Part shown: positions 1-7,981 of the stretch, one piece after another
How positions within the stretch are numbered: the stretch's first letter is position 1
Layout: the number at the start of each line of letters is the position of its first letter
Source: Xanthobacteraceae bacterium
Lineage (GTDB): Bacteria > Pseudomonadota > Alphaproteobacteria > Rhizobiales > Xanthobacteraceae
Length of the DNA stretch: 32,452 nucleotides
Reading direction: 5' to 3'
Assembly: GCA_030037065.1 (NCBI GenBank)
Contig: JASHRW010000007.1
Location: forward strand, 1 to 32,452
Made by a program: the position numbers and the translations under genes
The notes under the pieces: generated by a model
What the model saw: the letters and a program-made list of their open reading frames with translations, nothing else
Databases searched by the model: none
What the model was told of the DNA's origin: nothing

Positions 1-752
1 GGGTTCTCGAACGGGTGCGCGCTGTTGGCGTTGAAGAAGCCGCCGCCATTGGTGCCGAGCATTTTGATCGCCTCCTGCGAAGCGACCGGACCCAGCGCAA
101 TGGTCTGTTTCATGCCTTCGAGCGTCGTCGAATCGACGTACGGTCCCAGAGTCTGCGGAACTCCCTGCCACACCAGGAATAGCGCGTAAGGCACGCAAAT
201 TGGGATGAGGACGTAGAGTGTGCAGCGGGTAACGTCGACCCAGAAATTGCCGACGGTGCGCACCGAATGGCGGGCGAAACCGCGAATCAGCGCCATCGCC
301 AGCGCGATGCCGGTAGCCGCCGACAAATAGTTCTGATGCGTCAGTCCGAGCATCTGCACGAGGTAGGACATCGTGCTTTCGCCGCCGTAATTCTGCCAGT
401 TGGTGTTGGTGATGAAACTGACCGCTGTGTTGAAAGACAAGTCGGGAGTAACCGCACTCTGTCCCGCCGGATTGAACGGCAGCGCCGCCTGTACCCGCAT
501 CAAGATGTAAAGGATAAGAAAGCCGCCGACGTGAAACAGCAGCATTCCGATCGTATAGGTCACTGCGTGCTGTTCTTGACGCTCGTCAATGCCGCTGATC
601 TTATAGATCACGATTTCAACCGGCCGCAGTATTGGTGAAAGAAACGTGCGGTCGCCGTTAAACACGCGCGTCATGTAGCCGCCGAGAATCGGCGTGATCG
701 CGATAATGATCGCACAATAAATCAGTATCTGGGCCCAACCGATCACGGTCAT
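1..752 (-). CDS. kdpA: Potassium-transporting ATPase subunit A (KdpA), N-terminal 250 residues, runs off the left edge
   Basis: KdpA is the K+-binding, channel-like subunit of the high-affinity KdpFABC pump in the inner membrane. Reading the minus strand from the ATG at 752 gives an uninterrupted frame beginning [10 protein letters not shown], the usual KdpA start. Two selectivity-filter-like P-loops are visible: [10 protein letters not shown] at residues 115-124 and [10 protein letters not shown] at 232-241. Hydrophobic helices lie near residues 5-25, 68-86, 143-158 and 177-195. The family is about 560 residues long, so a little under half is present. The start is supported by an AGGGA-type ribosome site in the 13-bp gap after kdpF. 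Gene order (micropeptide, kdpF, kdpA) is that of a kdp operon, so kdpB and kdpC are expected beyond base 1. Truncation is by the window edge, with no internal stop seen. Confidence 0.97.
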   Translation of the reverse strand, partial: MTVIGWAQILIYCAIIIAITPILGGYMTRVFNGDRTFLSPILRPVEIVIYKISGIDERQEQHAVTYTIGMLLFHVGGFLILYILMRVQAALPFNPAGQSAVTPDLSFNTAVSFITNTNWQNYGGESTMSYLVQMLGLTHQNYLSAATGIALAMALIRGFARHSVRTVGNFWVDVTRCTLYVLIPICVPYALFLVWQGVPQTLGPYVDSTTLEGMKQTIALGPVASQEAIKMLGTNGGGFFNANSAHPFEN

Positions 753-765
753 GGTCGTCGTCCCT

Positions 766-855
766 TCAAAACAGCTCGGGTTTGAGCAGCGCGTAAACCA
801 GATAGACAAGCAGTCCCGCCGTCACGAGGCCGGCGAGCGAATAGTCAAAAATCAT
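766..855 (-). CDS. kdpF: Potassium-transporting ATPase small subunit KdpF (29 aa)
   Basis: KdpF is a one-helix membrane peptide that stabilises the KdpFABC complex. The ATG at 853-855 opens a 29-residue frame, MIFDYSLAG then a hydrophobic run, ending [12 protein letters not shown]. The YLVYAL..PE.F ending and the length match E. coli KdpF. A strong GAGGGAG ribosome site precedes the ATG and overlaps the stop of the upstream micropeptide. kdpA begins 13 bp after the KdpF stop. The frame stays open upstream to about 1158, but that stretch is promoter DNA and the composition changes, so I take only the last 29 codons as the gene. Confidence 0.93.
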   Translation of the reverse strand: MIFDYSLAGLVTAGLLVYLVYALLKPELF

Positions 856-865
856 GATGGCTCCC

Positions 866-949
866 TCATAGCTGATCGCAGGCGTAGACGTAGGCGATTG
901 AGATAGCGAAGAACGCAAAACCAATCGCCAGCATGACGACGTCCAACAT
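866..949 (-). CDS. 27-residue membrane micropeptide, first cistron of the kdp operon
   Basis: The ATG at 947-949 on the minus strand opens a 27-codon frame ending in TGA. The peptide starts MLDVVMLAIG, continues with one uninterrupted hydrophobic helix (residues 4-23) and ends YACDQL. A GGAG ribosome site sits about 7 bases upstream. The stop lies 10 bp before the kdpF start and overlaps kdpF's own ribosome site, so translation is probably coupled. I recall similar tiny peptides with a C-terminal CDRL/CDQL before kdpF in other proteobacteria, but could not check this. Its role is unknown; an accessory single-helix subunit or a translational leader for kdpF are both possible. Too short for automatic callers. 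Confidence 0.7.
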   Translation of the reverse strand: MLDVVMLAIGFAFFAISIAYVYACDQL

Positions 950-1096
950 GGGATGCTCCGGACAAAAGGCGCGGCGGATTTTAAAAGACGGCTATAAGCG
1001 GCACGGACCTCGACCCAGGCCAAAGCGCGCAAAATGTCGCCTGCCGCCGGTTTAAGTGTCACTATTGGTGTAGGAATTCGAGAGGGCCGCGCGCGC

Positions 1097-1116
1097 AATC
1101 GTATAGGAATCGTATA
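1097..1116. promoter_or_regulatory. Two 9-bp direct repeats at 11-bp spacing upstream of kdp (candidate KdpE operator)
   Basis: AATCGTATA occurs at 1097-1105 and again at 1108-1116; on the minus strand this reads TATACGATT twice, one helical turn apart. It lies about 150 bp upstream of the first kdp reading frame, in the only sizeable non-coding gap (950-1154) before the operon. OmpR-family response regulators such as KdpE bind paired direct repeats at this spacing. No kdpDE genes are visible in the window. The A/T-rich repeats could alternatively hold a -10 element. Confidence 0.4.
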
Positions 1117-1122
1117 AAGACT

Positions 1123-1140
1123 GCTCAGGCTTGCCTGAGC
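1123..1140 (-). terminator. Perfect hairpin just after purC, possible terminator
   Basis: GCTCAGG and CCTGAGC form a 7-bp perfect stem with a 4-base loop, 14 bp downstream of the purC stop on the minus strand. It is followed by AGTCTTTAT, only a weak U-tract. It would separate purC from kdp. It could equally be a protein-binding palindrome in the kdp promoter, because it abuts the direct repeats. Confidence 0.4.
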
Positions 1141-1154
1141 GATGGTGGGGTGCG

Positions 1155-2087
1155 TCACAGGCTACACGCCTTCAGATTCTTTTCGATCCGCAGCAGGATC
1201 GGGGTCTCACCGTATTCGAATTCCGTCCCGGTAATCTGCTCGAACATCGCTATGTAACGACGTGAGAGTTCTTGCACGAGCTCCGGCGGTGCCGGTGGTA
1301 GCGTGGCGTCCTGATAGGGGTCGCAATGGTCGCGAAACCACAACCGCAGAAATTCCTTGTCGAAATATTGCGGTTCCTCGCCCGCGGCCAAGCGCATCGC
1401 GTAGGAATCGAGCTGCCAGTACCGCGATGAATCCGGCGTATGAATTTCATCGATCAGCACCAGCGCGCCATCCGCATCAATGCCGAATTCGTATTTGGTG
1501 TCGACCAGGATGAGGCCATTGCGCGCCGCAAGTTCCTGCCCGCGGGTAAAGAGCGCAAGCGCGGTCGCTTTGACCCGTTCGAACAGATCTTGCGTGATAA
1601 AGCCCTCGGCGATCATTTGTTCCGGCGAGAGCACTCGGTCGTGTTGGGCCTCCTTTGTCGTCGGATCGAAAATCGGCTGCGGCAGTTTCTGGTTCTTGCG
1701 CATGCCGTTGGGCAGCACGATGCCGCCGAAGTTGCGCTGACCAGCCGCATATCTGGTCCACGCCGCGGTATCGGTAACGCCGGTCAGGTAGCCGCGCACG
1801 ACCGCCTCGATTGGTAGCATCGAGCATTTTTTGGCGATGGTGACATTCGGATCGGGGATCGCGAGCACGTGATTCGATACGATGTCCGTAGTCTTGTCGA
1901 ACCACCAGGCGCTTACTTGATTGAGCACCTGCCCCTTCCAGGGAATGTGCGCGATGATGCGATCGAACGAAGAATGCCGATCGGTGGTGACGAGCACCAG
2001 CTTGCCGTTGCGTTCGTAGATATCGCGGACCTTCCCGGCGATTCTCGGGCCGAGAAAAGTGAAATTGGTTCCTTGCAGGATATTCAT
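1155..2087 (-). CDS. purC: Phosphoribosylaminoimidazole-succinocarboxamide synthase (SAICAR synthetase), long ADE1-like form
   Basis: PurC joins CAIR and aspartate with ATP hydrolysis in de novo purine synthesis (EC 6.3.2.6), in the cytosol. The 310-residue product carries family motifs: GKVRDIY at 18-24, TDRHSSFDRI near 35-44, the VVRGYLTG block near 97-104 and LVDTKYEFG near 194-202, with LIDEIHTPDSSRYW at about 212-225. The length matches the eukaryote-like ADE1 form (about 300 aa), not the 237-aa E. coli form. The ATG at 2087 is preceded by an AGGGGAA ribosome site. It has no purine neighbours here, which is common for a stand-alone long PurC, and it is followed by a hairpin and the kdp promoter region. 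Confidence 0.95.
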   Translation of the reverse strand: MNILQGTNFTFLGPRIAGKVRDIYERNGKLVLVTTDRHSSFDRIIAHIPWKGQVLNQVSAWWFDKTTDIVSNHVLAIPDPNVTIAKKCSMLPIEAVVRGYLTGVTDTAAWTRYAAGQRNFGGIVLPNGMRKNQKLPQPIFDPTTKEAQHDRVLSPEQMIAEGFITQDLFERVKATALALFTRGQELAARNGLILVDTKYEFGIDADGALVLIDEIHTPDSSRYWQLDSYAMRLAAGEEPQYFDKEFLRLWFRDHCDPYQDATLPPAPPELVQELSRRYIAMFEQITGTEFEYGETPILLRIEKNLKACSL

Positions 2088-2159
2088 TGTGCGTTCCCCT
2101 TAGAAAGGTCACTCAAAACAGATGATGCACGTGGGCGCCAAGTAAGAACGTACTTTGCA

Positions 2160-2480
2160 TCACCAAAGGGCAATTAAGCAGATCAGCGCGAAGGGAACGG
2201 CGGCGAGTCCGAGATAGAGCCAGGTTCGATAACCGTGGGCGTCTCGAGGCCCTTTGAAGAGCTGGAAACCCAGCCAGATGCAAACGGCGAGTCCCAAGAG
2301 CGCGCGAACAACATCGAGCGGTGTATCGTAGATCGTCCAGATGGTCTCGTTCTGCGGCAGACTGACGATAATCGTAATGAGGACTAGCGTGCAAATGAAG
2401 GCGACTCGCAGAAGGATCGCGGCGATCCGCAAGGCAGGCACTGTCTTTTCAGTCGAGGATGAAGGTTGAGAGGTTTCCAT
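2160..2480 (-). CDS. Small integral membrane protein, function unknown
   Basis: The 106-residue product has a short hydrophilic, Ser/Thr-rich N-terminus (about 15 residues) and then three predicted membrane helices at roughly residues 19-40, 55-73 and 87-105, ending LICLIALW. I recognise no domain. The ATG at 2480 is chosen over an in-frame TTG three codons earlier; neither has a strong ribosome site. It lies 72 bp upstream of purC on the same strand, so it could be co-transcribed, but nothing links it to purine synthesis. Coding is supported by open length and by clean alternation of helices and loops. Confidence 0.6.
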   Translation of the reverse strand: METSQPSSSTEKTVPALRIAAILLRVAFICTLVLITIIVSLPQNETIWTIYDTPLDVVRALLGLAVCIWLGFQLFKGPRDAHGYRTWLYLGLAAVPFALICLIALW

Positions 2481-2642
2481 CCGCGCCAATCCGCTCCGAT
2501 GCCGGACGTATGGGCATGATTCCTAGCATTTGTCATCAAATCCGACCGCAAGTTCAATTACAATGCCCGGGACCGCGCCTTAGTACAGATCAAAGCGTGA
2601 GCAGACGAACAGCATGAGAGTCTCCAAAACATCGAACGGTGC

Positions 2643-3113
2643 TTAACGCTTCCGACCGAAGGACATGCCGTTGATCCCGCCGACCGGCTTTGCCGGTCCG
2701 CCTAAGCCGGACGGCGCTAGGCGGGTCGCCACGGACGATCCATTGATCGAGCCGCGGTACATCACCTTCGATGCCGGGCTTGCAGGCGTAAATTTCGTTC
2801 CCCCGAAGCTCTGAGTTGGAAAAATGATGATCCTGCCCGGCGGGTTCACGGAAGGCTGAGTCTGCGGAAGACCGATAGGCGTAACATCCTGGGGTAGGAT
2901 GGTTTCTCGCGGCGTAATCGGCACGCCGATCGCGTTGCGCAGAATAATTCGTGCAGCTTTTGCCCTGCCGTTCGCCGGCGCATAGTGGGACAATGCCGAT
3001 CCATTTTTGGCGTAGCATGACGCTTCCGGAAAAACTGCCGGCAAAGCCACCATACTCAACAGAGCAGCCGCAACAAGGGATCGACCGGTGCGCAAGCTGA
3101 GTTTATTTGTCAT
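2643..3113 (-). CDS. Small exported protein of unknown function, coupled to the RND pump gene
   Basis: The 156-residue product starts with a Sec-type signal peptide: basic residues through R11, a hydrophobic stretch at about 13-28, and a likely cleavage site around SCYA-K at 33-36. The mature part is Gly/Pro/Ser-rich and basic, with short repeats such as APSGLGGPAKPVGG and the tail FGRKR. I see no domain, no metal-binding His/Cys cluster and no membrane helix after the signal. The ATG at 3113 is only 7 bp after the stop of the RND pump, so translational coupling is likely and it may be the last gene of the exporter operon. A periplasmic role in metal resistance is inference from position only. 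Confidence 0.55.
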   Translation of the reverse strand: MTNKLSLRTGRSLVAAALLSMVALPAVFPEASCYAKNGSALSHYAPANGRAKAARIILRNAIGVPITPRETILPQDVTPIGLPQTQPSVNPPGRIIIFPTQSFGGTKFTPASPASKVMYRGSINGSSVATRLAPSGLGGPAKPVGGINGMSFGRKR

Positions 3114-3120
3114 CTGCCGC

Positions 3121-6100
3121 TCATGCGCCGGTTTGTGGTGCGTCAGACCCGTTGCTCCCGATTCGCTCCTCGCGATCGAGCAGCATGATCAGCAGCGCTG
3201 GCACGACGACGAGGAGAATAATCGGACCGAGGAACATGCCACCGACCACGACAATGGCCAGCGGCCGCTGTACCTGGCTGCCGATGCCGCTCGAGATCGC
3301 CGCCGGCAAGAGGCCGATACAGGCCGATAGCGCCGTCATCAGCATCGGCCGCATCCGCTGCGACGCAGCGTGGAACATGGCGTCGATCGCGCCCAATCCG
3401 CCCGCTCTTACCTCGTTATAGTAGGTCATCATCAGGATGCCGTTCATCACCGAGACGCCGAACAAGGACACGAATCCGACTGCCGCGGAAATGCTGAAGT
3501 CGGTGCCGGTAATATAGAGCGCCAGCACGCCGCCGCCCACGGCAAACGGGATGCCGACCAGTGCCATCAGGCTGTCGCGCAGCGAATTGAACAGCGCGTA
3601 CAACAGCACGAAGATCAGCAGCAGGCTGATCGGAACAATGACAGCAAGCCGCGCTTTCGCCCTCTGCAGATCCTCGAACTCGCCGGCCCAGACGAGACGA
3701 TAGCCGGGCGGCAGCTTCACGTTCTCGGCAATCCGGCGCTGTGCCTCGGCAACCGCCCCGCCGAGATCGCGGCCGCGGACGCTGAACTTTACCGGAATAA
3801 AGCGCTCCCTTGACTCGTGATAGATGTAGGAGGCCCCGGTATCGAGCGAAATGTCGGCCAGTTCGCTCAATGGAATGTAGGCATTGCCGCCACCCGGGGT
3901 CTGGTAGGCGACCTGGATGTTGCGGATAGCGCTGATGCTGGCCCGATAATGAGCCGGCAACCGCACCACGACGCTGAATTGGCGGTCGCCCTCGAGCAGC
4001 ATGGTGGCTTGCGCTCCGCCGAGCGCCGCCTGGATGACCGTATTGACGTCCCCGCTGTTGAGCCCGTAGCGCGCGGCCCTTGCGCGATCGACCCTGATGT
4101 CGAGATTCGGCTGGCCCAGCACGTGGAAAATCGCCAGGTCGGTGATGCCTTTGACCTGCTGCATTTGATGCATGATCTCGGCGGCAAGCCGCTCCATCGT
4201 CGCCAGGTTGCGGCCGACGATCTTCACCGCATTCTCTCCCTTCACGCCGGAGAGCGCCTCATCGACATTGTCCTCGATGTACTGAGAGAAGTTGAAATCG
4301 ACGCCGGGCAATTCCTGAGCGAACTCTTGTTGCAATTCGCGGGTGAGATCAGGCTTGTTGAAACCCACCGGCCATTGGTCGTACGGTTTGAGCGGCACGA
4401 AAATCTCGACATTGGAAGTGGGCGAAGCGTCGCTGCCATTGTCGGGCCGTCCGTGCTGGGTAACGACGTGCAGCACCTCGGGGTGGCGAAGCAGAATCTC
4501 GCGTATCTTCGCCACTACCGGTTCGCCGGCTTCCAGCGATGATGTCGGCGGCAGGGATGCGCGAATCCAGTAATTGCCTTCCTCCAAATGCGGGAGGAAT
4601 TCGCTGCCCAGCCGCAAGGTGAGCAATCCCGTCGTCGCGAGAAACACGGCGCCGAGTACAAGCATCGTCACGCGACGGTCCAGTGCCCAGCGCAGTGTGG
4701 GGGTGTAAACCCGGCGCAGTGCGCGCACGAAAAGCGTCTCGGCCTCGGCTACGCGTTCCGGCAGCAAATACGACGTCAATACCGGGGTGACCGTAAAAGT
4801 CGACAGCAGCGCGCCGGCGAGCGCCAGGCCGTAAGTTCGCGCCATGGGATTGAAAATCTGTCCTTCCACCCCTTGCATGGTAAACAAAGGCACGAAGGCC
4901 GCGACGGTAATCAGCGCAGAAAAGAATATGGCCTTGTCGACCTGCAGCGCGCTGGCAAGGATGAGTCGCAGCCGGTCGGTCCAGGCACGGGCGATCGCCG
5001 CTTCGGCCGGGTGCGTCGGATCAGTACCGAACCGGCCGGCAGCGAGCTGCTGGAGCAGACCTTGCCGGTCATTCGGACCAAGCTGAAAATTCCGGAAAAC
5101 GTTCTCGACGAGTATCACCGCGGAATCGACGATGATGCCGAAATCGACGGCACCGACCGACAGCAGGTTTGCGTCCTGACTGGTCATCACCATGATGATG
5201 ACTGCGAAAAACAGCGCGAACGGAATATTGACCCCGACGATCACGGCGCTGCGCAGGTTGCCGAGAAAAATCCACTGAATGAGGAAAACCAGCGTGCATC
5301 CGAAAAGCAGATTATGCAGTACCGTCTGGGTGGTGACATTGACGAGCGTCCTGCGGTCGTAAAAGGGAACGATCTTCACTCCTGGAGGCAGCTCGCCGTC
5401 GGTGTTGAGTTTTTGGATTTCGGCCGAGATGCGGGGTACGACGTCGTTGGTGTGGAACGTGCGGCCCATGACGACGATCGACATGACGATGTCGCTTTGG
5501 TGATCCAGGCCGGCGATGCCGAGCCGCGGCACATAGCCGACCGATACTTTGGCGACGTCCTTAATCTGAACAGGAACGCCGTTGAATTGTCCGAGAACAA
5601 CGTTTTCTATGTCGCTGACGTGATAGCCCTGGGTCAGGTCCTCGTCGCCCCCGCTGTCGAACAATCCGATGCCGCGGATGTTGACCGATTGCTGCCCGAT
5701 CGTGATCTCGCGGCCGCCCACATTGATGTTGGCGTTGCCAAGCGCGGCAATGATCTGCGGAACGGTGAGATTATACGCTTGGAGTTTTCTAGGATCAACA
5801 TCCACGTCATATTGCTTGGTCGTGCCGCCCCACGAGTTTACCTGAACGACCCCGGGAACGGTGTATAGGCCGCGGGCGACGATCCAATCCTGCACCGTGC
5901 GCAGGTTGGTAAGCCCGAAATGCGGTGGACCAACCACCTCATAGCGGAAGACTTCGCCAGTCAGGCTCGACTGCTGAATGGAGGGCACCTGTCCACCCGG
6001 CAGGTTGACATTCTGCTCCAAGCTAAGCGCTGCCTGCGTATAGGCGAAGTAATAATCGACGCCATAATTGAAGGTGACACGAACGAATGAGAGGCCATAA

Positions 6101-6360
6101 AACGAGGTGGAGCGGATCGTGGCCACCCCGGGAGTCGTGTAGAGGCCGATCTCCATGGGAATCGTGTAATAACGCTCCATCTCCTCGGCGGAGAGGCCGG
6201 CCGCCTGCGCGGTGATTTCCAGAATCACCGGCGCCGGGTCCGGATAGGCCTCGATATTCAGATTGGCGAACGCAATCAGACCACCGCCGATGAAGACCAG
6301 CAGGCTGAGCAGGACGATTGCTCGCCGCGTGAGGCCGAATGCCAGGACGCCTTTCAGCAC
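3121..6360 (-). CDS. Heavy-metal efflux RND permease, CzcA/CusA family
   Basis: This is the inner-membrane proton-driven pump of a tripartite exporter. The 1079-residue length and two-fold RND layout fit: a first helix at 12-32, a large periplasmic loop, a helix bundle at about 345-540, a second loop and C-terminal helices. NLNIEAYPDPAP at 33-44 is typical of the heavy-metal (HME) branch. The fourth-helix proton motif reads DFGIIVDSAVILVEN (406-420), keeping D406, D412, E419 and N420; this resembles the divalent-cation CzcA/CnrA/NccA group more than the monovalent CusA group, although CzcA usually has Gly where this has Ser413. The start is GTG at 6360 with a GAGG site upstream. The adaptor gene lies 40 bp upstream and a small exported protein 7 bp downstream. 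The metal (Zn/Co/Cd/Ni) cannot be fixed from sequence. Confidence 0.92.
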   Translation of the reverse strand: MLKGVLAFGLTRRAIVLLSLLVFIGGGLIAFANLNIEAYPDPAPVILEITAQAAGLSAEEMERYYTIPMEIGLYTTPGVATIRSTSFYGLSFVRVTFNYGVDYYFAYTQAALSLEQNVNLPGGQVPSIQQSSLTGEVFRYEVVGPPHFGLTNLRTVQDWIVARGLYTVPGVVQVNSWGGTTKQYDVDVDPRKLQAYNLTVPQIIAALGNANINVGGREITIGQQSVNIRGIGLFDSGGDEDLTQGYHVSDIENVVLGQFNGVPVQIKDVAKVSVGYVPRLGIAGLDHQSDIVMSIVVMGRTFHTNDVVPRISAEIQKLNTDGELPPGVKIVPFYDRRTLVNVTTQTVLHNLLFGCTLVFLIQWIFLGNLRSAVIVGVNIPFALFFAVIIMVMTSQDANLLSVGAVDFGIIVDSAVILVENVFRNFQLGPNDRQGLLQQLAAGRFGTDPTHPAEAAIARAWTDRLRLILASALQVDKAIFFSALITVAAFVPLFTMQGVEGQIFNPMARTYGLALAGALLSTFTVTPVLTSYLLPERVAEAETLFVRALRRVYTPTLRWALDRRVTMLVLGAVFLATTGLLTLRLGSEFLPHLEEGNYWIRASLPPTSSLEAGEPVVAKIREILLRHPEVLHVVTQHGRPDNGSDASPTSNVEIFVPLKPYDQWPVGFNKPDLTRELQQEFAQELPGVDFNFSQYIEDNVDEALSGVKGENAVKIVGRNLATMERLAAEIMHQMQQVKGITDLAIFHVLGQPNLDIRVDRARAARYGLNSGDVNTVIQAALGGAQATMLLEGDRQFSVVVRLPAHYRASISAIRNIQVAYQTPGGGNAYIPLSELADISLDTGASYIYHESRERFIPVKFSVRGRDLGGAVAEAQRRIAENVKLPPGYRLVWAGEFEDLQRAKARLAVIVPISLLLIFVLLYALFNSLRDSLMALVGIPFAVGGGVLALYITGTDFSISAAVGFVSLFGVSVMNGILMMTYYNEVRAGGLGAIDAMFHAASQRMRPMLMTALSACIGLLPAAISSGIGSQVQRPLAIVVVGGMFLGPIILLVVVPALLIMLLDREERIGSNGSDAPQTGA

Positions 6361-6400
6361 TGCGCGCCTCGAATTCGAGTATTATCGATCCTCTGTGCCT

Positions 6401-7618
6401 TCATTGCGGCTCCGTGATCGATGCCATGTTGTCAAGAAAGATGGCGCCCTCCGTCGCGACCAGTTCGCCCGGCTGCACGCTCTCCAGGATTTGCCGGTAG
6501 CCGTCGGACTGCTCGCCGATTTTGACCGTTCGCCGCGTGAAGTGGCGGCGGTCGGTGGTCACCCAGATCGTCTGCGTCCCATCTCCCTCGCGCACCACGC
6601 CGTCGAGCGGAATGGCGGGGGAGCGCATCGGAGCGCCGACGTCGATCATGAAGCTCGCAAACATGCCCGAGCGCAATTCATGCTGCGGGTCCTTGATCTC
6701 GGAGCGGACCAGCACGCGCCTGCTGCTGGGATCGACCGTCGCTCCCACGGTGGTCACGCGCGCCTCGAAGATGCGTCCGGGAAAGGCGTCGATCCTGACC
6801 CGCTCCGGCTGTCCGACCTGAAACGCCGGGCTGTCCGTCTCCGCGACGTTCGCCAACAGCCACATCGTGTCGATATTGGCGACCGTATAAGGCGCGGGGG
6901 CGCTCCCCGGCTGCACCAGCAACCCCGGTGCCGCATTGCGGGCCACGATGCGGCCGGTGATCGGGCTGGGCACGACGAGCGTTGGATCGGCGATCCGCTT
7001 GGCAATGATGTTGTCGATGTCGGCGTCGGTCTTGCCGAAGATGCGCACCGCGTCACGGGCTGCCCGCAGATTGCCTTCGGCCGTCTGCTGGTCGGAGGCG
7101 GCCTGCTCTACGTCGTGCTCCGAGACCGCCCGTGTCGCATATAGACCGCGAAGCCGCGCCAGATTGCGCGTGGTCAAATCCAATACGCCGGCTGCGGCAA
7201 TCAGCGTCGATTCGGCCTGCAGAAGATCGGGGCTGTCGATGGTGAAGAGGGTTTGGCCCTTTTTCACGTCGTCGCCGACTTCGGCGAACAGCGCGATGAT
7301 CTTGCCCTGGTAGGGCGTAAACACCTGCACCACCAAGTCCTCATCGAAATCGATGCTGCCCACCGCCTCCTTCTCGACGGGAAAGTCGCGCTCCTCGATC
7401 GGCGCGACCTTCACAAACTGGAGTTGCGACTCCGATAGTTCGAGAGTGTTTGCTGCAGGCGCCGCGGCGCTCGGGCTGCCGGGCTGCTGAGTCTGCGCCA
7501 GGGGCGCTGCATCGCGTTCCCCTTGGGACCCGCCGCCGATGCGCCAAGCCCAAAAAGCGATGACTGCAACGGCGAGGAGCACGCAAAGGGCTGCCGCTCT
7601 GACCCAGTTGTTCGTCAT
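6401..7618 (-). CDS. RND efflux periplasmic adaptor (membrane fusion protein), CzcB/CusB-like
   Basis: The adaptor links the RND pump to the outer-membrane channel in the periplasm. The 405-residue product has an N-terminal membrane anchor (about residues 7-26, AAALCVLLAVAVIAFW), an Ala/Pro/Gln-rich linker, a lipoyl-like half at about 85-115 (TPYQGKIIALFAEVGDDVKKGQ), an alpha-hairpin at about 120-190 and beta-barrel and membrane-proximal domains to the C-terminus (SGMFASFMIDVG; EGAIFLDN). The ATG at 7618 has a GAGGGT site 6-7 bases upstream and gives a sensible anchor; the frame stays open to 7717, but that extension is Arg-rich and unlikely. No His-rich N-terminal metal-chelating segment is seen. 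It is first in the operon with the pump; the outer-membrane partner is divergent. Confidence 0.9.
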   Translation of the reverse strand: MTNNWVRAAALCVLLAVAVIAFWAWRIGGGSQGERDAAPLAQTQQPGSPSAAAPAANTLELSESQLQFVKVAPIEERDFPVEKEAVGSIDFDEDLVVQVFTPYQGKIIALFAEVGDDVKKGQTLFTIDSPDLLQAESTLIAAAGVLDLTTRNLARLRGLYATRAVSEHDVEQAASDQQTAEGNLRAARDAVRIFGKTDADIDNIIAKRIADPTLVVPSPITGRIVARNAAPGLLVQPGSAPAPYTVANIDTMWLLANVAETDSPAFQVGQPERVRIDAFPGRIFEARVTTVGATVDPSSRRVLVRSEIKDPQHELRSGMFASFMIDVGAPMRSPAIPLDGVVREGDGTQTIWVTTDRRHFTRRTVKIGEQSDGYRQILESVQPGELVATEGAIFLDNMASITEPQ

Positions 7619-7981
7619 TGCGTGACCCTCGATCGAGATTCGCGGCGGAGGTCGCGATAAGCCCCCGTATCCGGCGCGAACGCGGTGCCGTTGATTGCGC
7701 CCGCCAAGTCGATCCACTTTATGAACTATTTATGATAGCGTTTGAGGGACTTACCCAATTTTTTGCACCAAAATCGCGCTCGCTGCACCATGCGTCGAGC
7801 GCCGTTTCTTTGTCCGCGCCTCGGATTTTCTCCCCATGTGGCCGCTCGGACACAGCCAATACGCAGTGGATCGGGAATAATGGCTCGTCTGCTTGGCCTT
7901 AACAGCCATTCTATACCCATTGCTACACTTTGCATGAAGGTTACAAGCGGCGTCGGGTTCGTGCAGCAGTTTTGGTCAGCG
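7619..7981. promoter_or_regulatory. 363-bp divergent control region between the RND adaptor and the outer-membrane channel
   Basis: No convincing gene is present; the plus-strand frame of the channel stays open into this region but lacks a good ribosome site. On the minus strand TTGGGT near 7755 and an A/T-rich TATCATAAAT near 7735 are a poor-to-fair promoter for the adaptor. On the plus strand an A/T-richer stretch lies at about 7895-7935. I see no clear MerR-type spaced dyad and no metal-sensor gene next to it. Confidence 0.3.

Noticed and set aside
766-1158. 130-residue minus-strand frame ending in KdpF
   Set aside because: Only the last 29 codons resemble a protein. The upstream part covers the promoter, hairpin and the micropeptide in another frame, and has no ribosome site.
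4588-5868. 426-residue plus-strand open frame opposite the RND pump
   Set aside because: It is antisense to a well-supported gene, rich in Arg/Gln/His/Asp from codon mirroring, with no domain or helices.
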